Assembly (NCBI GenBank): GCA_003508605.1
Contig: DNUB01000183.1
Location: 1 to 10,407, forward strand
Length of the DNA: 10,407 nt
Source of the DNA: Oscillospiraceae bacterium
GTDB lineage: Bacteria; Bacillota; Clostridia; Oscillospirales; Ruminococcaceae
Reading direction: 5' to 3'
Part shown: piece by piece, positions 5,170-10,407 of the stretch
Numbering within the stretch: position 1 is the first letter of the stretch
Layout of the letters: each line of letters begins with the position of its first letter
Notes under the pieces: generated by a model
The model's input: the letters and a program-made list of their open reading frames with translations, nothing else
What the model was told of the DNA's origin: nothing
Database searches by the model: none
Position numbers and translations under genes: made by a program

Positions 5170-7560
5170 TTGGAACAGCAAGAATATCTTATAAACGGTC
5201 TTACCTCAAAAGAGGTTGACGAAAGGATAAAAAACGGACAGATAAACACTGACTCAAATCCCTCCACCAAAACGGTGGGACAAATAATCAGAGGGAATAT
5301 ATGCACCTTTTTTAACCTGCTTAATATTATTTTGGGTCTGTTGGTGATTTTTGTAGGCTCCTATAAAAACGCCCTTTTTTTGGGAGTGATTTTCTTCAAC
5401 ATTATAATCGGGATCTTTCAGGAGATAAGGGCAAAGCGGGTAATAGACAGACTGAGCCTTGTTTCCGCACCTAAAGCCCTGGTTGTAAGAGAGGGAAAAA
5501 GGAAGGAGATACCCACCTCGGAAATAGTATTGGGGGATCTGACGGAGCTGTCGGCGGGAAAACAGATCTGCTCCGACTGTAAGGTCTTGGAGGGTGAATG
5601 CGAGGTAAACGAGTCCCTTATTACGGGAGAAAGCGACCCCGTTTTTAAAAAAGTCGGCGACGAAATGATGTCGGGCAGCTTTGTGGTAAGCGGCAATGTT
5701 AAGGCAAGGGTGATTCGTGTGGGAGCGGATAACTTTGCGGCAAAAATGACGGCGGGAGCAAAATATTTAAAGAAAAACAACAGCGTAATGCTGAAATCAC
5801 TCGATACCATCATAAAGGTAATAGCGGTGTGCATAGTGCCTATGGCGGCGGGTCTTTTCCTTAACTCCATATTCAGAGCCTCACAGCCCACCGACCGAGC
5901 GGTAGTAAGCACCGTGGCCGCCCTTATCGGTATGATACCCGAAGGCTTATATTTGCTGGCAAGCGTGGTTATGGCGGTAAGCACGATACGCCTTGCCGCA
6001 AAAAGAACCTTGGCGCAGGATATGTACTGTATAGAAACTCTTGCAAGAGTGGATACCCTTTGTCTTGACAAAACGGGAACCATAACCGAAGGGAAAATGC
6101 AGGTGGAAAACACCCGACTCCTTATAGAGGATTTCCCTCTGGATAAGGCGATGACCGCATTTGCGGCGGTTATGAGAGACGATAACCCCACCTTTAACGC
6201 CGTTAAGGCAAGGTGGGGGGACGATAAAGCGGCATACGAAATAAAGGCGGTAAGAACGATTCCTTTTTCCTCCGCAAAAAAATGGAGCGGGGCGGAATTT
6301 AAACAGGGCTCGGTTATTTTCGGCGCACCCGAATTTATTTTGGAGACGGATTACGAAAAAATCCGCCCCTTGTGCGAGAGCGCACAGCAGGAGGGCTGCC
6401 GTGTACTGCTTGCCGCTTATTCGGACAAGCCCTTTGAGGGTCACGAGCTGCCGAAGGATATAAAGGCGGCGGCTTTGATATATATCGGCGATATTATCAG
6501 AAGGGAAGCTCCCGAAACGCTTGCTTATTTTGAAAAACAAGGGGTTGACATAAAGATAATATCGGGAGATAACCCCCTTACCGTTTCAAAAATTGCGGGA
6601 AAGGCGGGAGTAAAAAATGCGGACAGGTATGTTGACGCAGCCTCTCTTTCAGAGGGCGATATAGAAGAAGCGGTAAAGGAATATACGGTATTCGGAAGGG
6701 TTACCCCTTCCCAAAAGCTGCTTATTGTAAAAGCCCTGAAGGCGCAGGGCAAAACCGTGGGAATGACGGGAGACGGAGTAAACGACGTTCTGGCGTTAAA
6801 GGAGGCGGACTGCTCCATTGCCATGCAGTCGGGCAGCGACGCCGCAAGGAGCGTTTCGAATCTGGTTCTTTTAGACAGCAATTTTGCCTCCATGCCGAAG
6901 GTGGTAGCAGAGGGCAGACGGTCGGTAAACAATCTCCAAAGAAGCGGCGCACTGTTCCTTACCAAAACAATATACTCCTTTATTTTGGCTTTAATCTTTA
7001 TGTTTTTGCCGCTTCCATATCCCTTTCAGCCCATACAGCTGACGCTTATAAGCACCATGGCAATAGGAACGCCCAGCTTCCTGCTGGCGTTAGTCCCAAA
7101 CACCGATATTATAAAGGGCAGCTTTATAAGAAATATCATGAAAAACGCAATGCCCCAGGGGATAGCCGTTGCGGTATGCTCCATTGCCTCGGTATTGGTG
7201 GCGGAGTTTACCGATATTCCCATGGACTGTATGTCTACCCTTACAACAATAATTGTGGCGGCGGTAAGCTTTTTCATAGTGTTCAGGCTTATGAAGCCCA
7301 TGAGAATTTGGAAGGGTATTCTGCTTGCGCTTCTTATAGGCGGATTTTCGGGTGCGGCTTTGCTGTTCCCCTCCTTCTTTGCCTTAAAGCCTCTTGCGCT
7401 GAACAGTATTATTGCGGCGGCGGTTATTATCGCTGTGGGAATCGGAATCATCACCCTGCTTGAAAAGGCGGCCGATCCTATTCTTGATTTCTTTTACGGA
7501 GTTTTTGTCAAGCTTCGGAAAGCGGTAAGGAGTATCAGAAGAAAGGTTTTGCATTCTTAA
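5170..7560 (+). CDS. P-type cation-transporting ATPase (CtpE-like)
   Basis: A 796-residue ion pump of the inner membrane using ATP through an aspartyl-phosphate intermediate. An N-terminal cytosolic segment with GLTSKEVDERI (10-20) precedes M1-M2 (about 44-85). The actuator domain has TGES (152-155). M4 carries IPEGLYLL (256-263). The phosphorylation motif is DKTGT (300-304). The nucleotide domain shows FSSAKKWSG (366-374) and FGAPE (384-388), where many relatives have KGAPE. The hinge is MTGDGVNDV (532-540). Six C-terminal helices follow (about 596-770), with GTPSFLLALVPN (633-644). PEGL without the following P and the GTPSFLLAL segment fit the CtpE-type group better than classical SERCA/PacL calcium pumps or MgtA. 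CtpE of mycobacteria is reported as a calcium transporter, so Ca2+ is a reasonable but unproven substrate here. The gene lies 50 nt after the ABC permease with no terminator between, so it may belong to the same transcript. All catalytic motifs are intact. Confidence 0.93.
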   Translation: MEQQEYLINGLTSKEVDERIKNGQINTDSNPSTKTVGQIIRGNICTFFNLLNIILGLLVIFVGSYKNALFLGVIFFNIIIGIFQEIRAKRVIDRLSLVSAPKALVVREGKRKEIPTSEIVLGDLTELSAGKQICSDCKVLEGECEVNESLITGESDPVFKKVGDEMMSGSFVVSGNVKARVIRVGADNFAAKMTAGAKYLKKNNSVMLKSLDTIIKVIAVCIVPMAAGLFLNSIFRASQPTDRAVVSTVAALIGMIPEGLYLLASVVMAVSTIRLAAKRTLAQDMYCIETLARVDTLCLDKTGTITEGKMQVENTRLLIEDFPLDKAMTAFAAVMRDDNPTFNAVKARWGDDKAAYEIKAVRTIPFSSAKKWSGAEFKQGSVIFGAPEFILETDYEKIRPLCESAQQEGCRVLLAAYSDKPFEGHELPKDIKAAALIYIGDIIRREAPETLAYFEKQGVDIKIISGDNPLTVSKIAGKAGVKNADRYVDAASLSEGDIEEAVKEYTVFGRVTPSQKLLIVKALKAQGKTVGMTGDGVNDVLALKEADCSIAMQSGSDAARSVSNLVLLDSNFASMPKVVAEGRRSVNNLQRSGALFLTKTIYSFILALIFMFLPLPYPFQPIQLTLISTMAIGTPSFLLALVPNTDIIKGSFIRNIMKNAMPQGIAVAVCSIASVLVAEFTDIPMDCMSTLTTIIVAAVSFFIVFRLMKPMRIWKGILLALLIGGFSGAALLFPSFFALKPLALNSIIAAAVIIAVGIGIITLLEKAADPILDFFYGVFVKLRKAVRSIRRKVLHS

Positions 7561-7724
7561 CCTTAAATCGGATTTTGATTCAATGAGGGGCAACGCCCCA
7601 AATTTATGAAAAATCCGGGGCATTGCCCCCATTGAACATTCATATCCTGTCTGCAAGGAGCTTACCGAAAGGGCAGGCGCAGTATTCTGGGATGACAGAT
7701 TATCGGAAAGGGCGTATCGTATCA
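7561..7724. other. Intergenic region between the P-type ATPase and rnhA
   Basis: No convincing gene. It carries the palindromic inverted repeat at 7579-7636 and an overlapping pair CGGATTTT (7569-7576)/AAAATCCG (7610-7617) that could compete with it. I find no good promoter for rnhA: possible TTG-type -35 boxes near 7623 and 7632 lack a matching -10. Thus rnhA may be read through from upstream or use an unusual promoter. Confidence 0.6.
7579..7636. repeat. Long inverted repeat with palindromic arms
   Basis: The left arm (7579-7599, core CAATGAGGGGCAACGCCCC at 7581-7599) and right arm (7617-7636, core GGGGCATTGCCCCCATTG at 7617-7634) are near-perfect reverse complements, with one bulged base and one mismatch across about 20 bp. 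The loop is 17 nt and AT-rich. Each arm also contains its own hairpin: GGGGC-AAC-GCCCC and GGGGC-ATT-GCCCC. The sequence can therefore fold as one long stem or as two small ones. There is no T-run on either side, so it is not a standard intrinsic terminator. It resembles REP or MITE-type extragenic palindromes, and could protect the 3' end of the upstream mRNA. Confidence 0.75.
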
Positions 7725-8174
7725 ATGAACCAAACAAAAAAGCAGGTTTACATTTTCTCCGACGGAGCCTGCAGCGGAAATCCCGGTCCCGGGGGCTACG
7801 GGGTTATTTTGCGCTGCGACGGCAGGGAAAAGGAGCTAAGCGGCGGAGAAGCTATGACCACCAATAACCGTATGGAGCTTATGGGAGTCATCACCGGGCT
7901 TGAAGCTTTAAAATATCCCTGCAGGGTTACGGTGCAGACGGATTCCAAATATGTGGCAGACGGAATCGAAAAGGGCTGGGCAAGGAGCTGGAAGAAAAAC
8001 AACTGGATAAAAAGCGATAAAAAGCCCGCCCTTAACAGCGATTTATGGGACAGGCTGCTTAATTTGCTGGATATTCATGAGGTCAGGTTTACTTGGATAA
8101 AGGGACATGCGGGACACCCCGAAAACGAGCGGTGCGACAAATTGGCGGTGGAGCAGAGGGATCTGAATAAGTGA
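7725..8174 (+). CDS. rnhA: Ribonuclease HI
   Basis: A 149-residue endonuclease that cuts the RNA strand of RNA-DNA hybrids, removing R-loops and helping with primer removal; cytosolic, metal-dependent. The full catalytic set is present: Asp13 in [16 protein letters not shown] (11-26), Glu51 in [10 protein letters not shown] (45-54), Asp73 in QTDSKYV (71-77), His128 in [15 protein letters not shown] (124-138) and Asp138. The length is close to the 155 residues of E. coli RNase HI, and a basic handle region, [13 protein letters not shown] (84-96), is present as in E. coli. The start ATG 7725 fits the family N-terminus; the purine-rich GGAAAGGG stretch upstream is rather far, so the ribosome site is weak. 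In-frame ATG 7692 and TTG 7623 would add residues with no family similarity. It is followed by a strong terminator and is convergent with htpG. Confidence 0.95.
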   Translation: MNQTKKQVYIFSDGACSGNPGPGGYGVILRCDGREKELSGGEAMTTNNRMELMGVITGLEALKYPCRVTVQTDSKYVADGIEKGWARSWKKNNWIKSDKKPALNSDLWDRLLNLLDIHEVRFTWIKGHAGHPENERCDKLAVEQRDLNK

Positions 8175-8179
8175 ACGGT

Positions 8180-8217
8180 AAAAACGCCTTGTGCCGATAA
8201 AGACACAAGGCGTTTTT
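8180..8217. terminator. Bidirectional intrinsic terminator between rnhA and htpG
   Basis: AAAAACGCCTTGTG (8180-8193) and CACAAGGCGTTTTT (8204-8217) are perfect 14-bp reverse complements around a 10-nt loop. The T-run on the right serves rnhA, whose stop is only 5 bp upstream. The A-run on the left reads as a U-run on the other strand and can end htpG transcripts, whose stop lies about 63 bp away. Confidence 0.93.
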
Positions 8218-8279
8218 ATTTTTAATCTTTACTTTTACACCGATTTGAAGAGCAAGCCGCAGCAAGCCTTCCCATAAAT

Positions 8280-10199
8280 CTACTTAGCCAAAACCTTTGA
8301 AAGCTTCTCGCTGAAAGCGACGGGATCCTCAATGCTCATACCCTCGATAAGCATAGCCTGAGTATAAAGCAGATCCGCATAGGTGGAAAGCATCTCACGG
8401 TCGTTGTCAAACAGGAATTGAAGCTTGTCGAAAATGGGGTGATCGGGATTTATTTCAAGTGCCTTGTCTGCCTTTGCCTTTTGGTCGGTGGGCATCGAGT
8501 TAAGCACCTTTTCCATTTCAACGGAAAGTGCGCCGTCGCTGGTTATGCAGACAGGGTGGGATTTCAGCTTGTTGGTAAGCCTTACCGCCGACACCTTATC
8601 GCCGAGAGCCTCCTTAATGGCATTGCAAAGCTCCTTGCTGTCCTCGTTCTTTTCCTTGATCTCCTTCTTTTCCTCCTCCGTTTCAAGATCAAGGTCGCCG
8701 CCCTGCACCGACTTGAATTTCTTATCGCCGTAATCCACCATCATCTGAATACAGAACTCGTCCACATTGTCGGTAAGATAAAGTATCTCGTAGCCCTTAT
8801 CCTTTACCGCCTCCACAACGGGAAGTGCGTCTATCCTTTCCGCACTTTCGCCCGAAGCATAATAAATGCAGTCCTGTCCTTCCTTCATGCCTGTTACATA
8901 TTCCTCGAGAGTAACGAGCTTTTTATCCTTGGAGGAGGTGAACAGCAGCAGATCCTGCAGCAGCTCCTTATTCATTCCGTAGCCGTTGTAGATGCCGAAT
9001 TTAAGCTGCAAGCCGAAGGCCTTCCAAAATTCCTCGTACTTTTCCCTTTCGTTATTCAGCATTTTCTTCAGCTCGTTCTTGATAGTCCTTTCAAGGGATT
9101 TTGCAATCACCTTAAGCTGTCTGTCATGCTGAAGCATTTCACGGCTTATGTTGAGAGAAAGATCCTCGCTGTCAACCAGACCCTTTACAAAGCTGAAATG
9201 ATCGGGCAGCAGATCGCCGCACTTATCCATAATCAGAACGCCGTTGGAGTACAGCTGCAGACCCTTTTCAAATTCCTTTGAATAATAATCGAAGGGGGCT
9301 TTTTTAGGTATAAACATCAGTGCGGAATAGGTTGCGCTGCCCTCCGTCCTGCTGTGAATATGGGCAAGAGGCTCTGTATAATCGTAAAACTTCTCACGGT
9401 AAAAGCTGTTGTAATCCTCGTCCTTAAGCTCGCTTTTGCTCTTTTTCCAGATTGGGATCATACTGTTAAGGGTCTCGTCCTCGGTATGCTCCTCATACTT
9501 TTCCTCCTCGGGAGCGTCCTCGGCTGCGTCCTCCTTAAGGTGGCGGTGAGTGGTCCGCATTTTAATGGGGTAGCGGATATAGTCGGAATACTTTTTAATC
9601 AGACTCTTGATTTTGTATTCCTGCAAAAATTCCTCGTAATCCTCCTCCTCGGTATTGTCCTTAATATAAAGGGTGATCTCCGTACCCCGACCGTCCTTTT
9701 CGCATTCCTCCACCGTGTAGCCGTCTACGCCCTCGCTGCTCCACATATATGCGGTATCCGCACCGTAAGCCCTTGATTTGACGGTTACCTTTTTTGCCGC
9801 CATAAAGGCAGAATAGAAGCCTACGCCGAACTGACCGATAACCGAGACGTCATCGGCTTTTTCGGCATTTTCCTCCGACTTCATATCCTCCTTGAACTTC
9901 AGGGAACCGCTTTGTGCGATAACGCCCAAATTGTTCTCCAGCTCCTCCTCGGTCATACCGATACCGTTATCCGTAATGGTAAGAGTTTTTTCGTCCTTAT
10001 TGGGTGTGATCCTGATCTCAAAATCACCTCTGTTAAGTCCTAAATTTTCGTTAAGGGATTTAAAATACAGCTTGTCCATAGCGTCGCTGGCGTTTGAGAT
10101 AAGCTCTCTTATAAATATTTCCTTATGGGTGTAAATTGAGTTGATCATCATTTCCAGCAAACGCTTGGATTCTGCTTTAAACGCTTTTTTCCTTGACAT
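8280..10199 (-). CDS. htpG: Molecular chaperone HtpG (Hsp90 family)
   Basis: A 639-residue cytosolic ATP-dependent chaperone acting as a homodimer in protein remodelling, often with DnaK. The N-terminal GHKL nucleotide fold is complete: RELISNASDAMDKL (31-44, with Glu32 as general base and Asn36 for magnesium), DNGIGM (77-82), GQFGVGFYSAF (122-132) and GTEITLYI (172-179). An acidic charged linker rich in Glu and Asp lies at about 222-243. The middle domain has the conserved LSLNISREMLQ (347-357), whose Arg353 should contact the ATP gamma-phosphate. The C-terminal dimerisation domain runs to about 639 with no MEEVD tail, as expected in bacteria. The start ATG (10199-10197) follows AAAGGAAG at good spacing. 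The gene is alone on this strand, with its own promoter and CIRCE operator, so HrcA heat-shock control is expected. Confidence 0.97.
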   Translation of the reverse strand: MSRKKAFKAESKRLLEMMINSIYTHKEIFIRELISNASDAMDKLYFKSLNENLGLNRGDFEIRITPNKDEKTLTITDNGIGMTEEELENNLGVIAQSGSLKFKEDMKSEENAEKADDVSVIGQFGVGFYSAFMAAKKVTVKSRAYGADTAYMWSSEGVDGYTVEECEKDGRGTEITLYIKDNTEEEDYEEFLQEYKIKSLIKKYSDYIRYPIKMRTTHRHLKEDAAEDAPEEEKYEEHTEDETLNSMIPIWKKSKSELKDEDYNSFYREKFYDYTEPLAHIHSRTEGSATYSALMFIPKKAPFDYYSKEFEKGLQLYSNGVLIMDKCGDLLPDHFSFVKGLVDSEDLSLNISREMLQHDRQLKVIAKSLERTIKNELKKMLNNEREKYEEFWKAFGLQLKFGIYNGYGMNKELLQDLLLFTSSKDKKLVTLEEYVTGMKEGQDCIYYASGESAERIDALPVVEAVKDKGYEILYLTDNVDEFCIQMMVDYGDKKFKSVQGGDLDLETEEEKKEIKEKNEDSKELCNAIKEALGDKVSAVRLTNKLKSHPVCITSDGALSVEMEKVLNSMPTDQKAKADKALEINPDHPIFDKLQFLFDNDREMLSTYADLLYTQAMLIEGMSIEDPVAFSEKLSKVLAK

Positions 10200-10251
10200 T
10201 TTATTTCTTCCTTTCTGTGCTTTTATTTTATTTAATTATTACCGTTACTTT

Positions 10252-10278
10252 TTAGCACTCTCACTCTCAGAGTGCTAA
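10252..10278 (-). promoter_or_regulatory. CIRCE operator (HrcA binding site)
   Basis: TTAGCACTC (10252-10260), a 9-bp spacer, and GAGTGCTAA (10270-10278) match the CIRCE consensus perfectly in both arms and spacer length. It starts 4 bp after the htpG -10 box, so it covers the transcription start and early transcribed region. HrcA bound here would block initiation until heat shock titrates the repressor's chaperonin support. Confidence 0.96.
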
Positions 10279-10282
10279 AAAT

Positions 10283-10310
10283 ATTATAGCACTTTTTTTG
10301 TGAATGTCAA
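10283..10310 (-). promoter_or_regulatory. htpG promoter
   Basis: On the minus strand, TTGACA (10310-10305), a 16-bp spacer and TATAAT (10288-10283) are both perfect consensus boxes. Transcription would begin inside the left part of CIRCE as read by this strand, giving a leader of about 75 nt to the ATG at 10199. No alternative heat-shock sigma promoter is needed to explain regulation. Confidence 0.9.
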
Positions 10311-10407
10311 GAGTTTTTTTCTGACGGTTCTGCTCTATTACGAAAAACATAATGAATTTATCGGCAGTTTTTCACCTTGCGGTGGGGTGAACTGCGTTTG
10401 GCTTTTT
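10311..10407. other. Region upstream of htpG to the window edge
   Basis: No gene is visible here. A hairpin can form between GCAGTT..CACC (10364-10376, with a three-T bulge) and GGTGAACTGC (10386-10395), followed by GTTTGGCTTTTT to the window edge. It might be part of a terminator of a neighbouring gene or of a structure continuing outside the window; the T-run is separated from the stem, so I do not call it a terminator. Confidence 0.35.

Noticed and set aside
5418..6191. 257-residue open frame on the minus strand within the P-type ATPase
   Set aside because: Antisense shadow of a gene whose catalytic motifs are all intact on the plus strand; no start signals or domain.
7623..7724. N-terminal extension of RNase HI from TTG 7623 or ATG 7692
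   Set aside because: The added residues come from the palindromic repeat region and have no family similarity; ATG 7725 gives the usual length, though its ribosome site is weak.
8418..9281. 287-residue open frame on the plus strand opposite htpG
   Set aside because: It is a shadow of the htpG coding sequence: no ribosome site, biased Leu/Val/His composition and no recognisable domain.
10364..10407. Terminator at the right edge
   Set aside because: The stem has a bulge and the T-run is separated from it by several bases; there is no plus-strand gene before it in the window.

Overview
This window looks like chromosomal DNA of a Firmicute, most likely an anaerobic gut-type Clostridia member (Ruminococcaceae/Oscillospiraceae-like). 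The signs are a YtrA-type GntR regulator leading an ABC operon, AGGAG-type ribosome sites, TTGACA/TATAAT promoters and a perfect CIRCE operator. No marker gene is present, so the genus-level placement is inference. I see no phage, integrase, IS element, CRISPR array, tRNA or rRNA.

Layout. Positions 1-221 are non-coding and hold a 31-bp tandem repeat that stops shortly before a good promoter (222-250). That promoter drives a rightward run of genes: a small GntR/YtrA-type repressor (325-693), an ABC ATPase (680-1600), and two paralogous ABC-2 type membrane proteins (1600-3153 and 3206-5119). After a 50-nt gap without a terminator comes a CtpE-like P-type cation ATPase starting at TTG (5170-7560). 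The first three genes overlap and are probably translationally coupled. A small hairpin with a T-run lies over the stop codon of the first permease and may reduce transcription into the second. After the P-type ATPase, 7561-7724 has no gene but carries a striking near-perfect inverted repeat whose arms are themselves palindromes. Ribonuclease HI (7725-8174) follows, then a strong bidirectional terminator (8180-8217). On the opposite strand and convergent is the Hsp90 chaperone gene htpG (8280-10199), with its own promoter (10283-10310) and a perfect CIRCE site (10252-10278).

How the genes work together. The first four genes form a self-contained regulated transporter resembling the Ytr/Pmt-type systems of Firmicutes, in which a YtrA-type repressor controls an exporter or cell-envelope ABC complex. 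One ATPase would serve a heterodimer of two duplicated permeases, each with a large C-terminal domain outside the membrane-spanning part. The substrate cannot be read from sequence. The P-type ATPase may be co-transcribed. rnhA (RNA-DNA hybrid removal) and htpG (HrcA-controlled heat-shock chaperone) are housekeeping genes with no evident link to the transporter. I find no convincing wholly new system. The best leads are the 31-bp repeats, the permease duplication with a repeat-bearing tail, the possible attenuator, the palindromic element and the CIRCE control of htpG.
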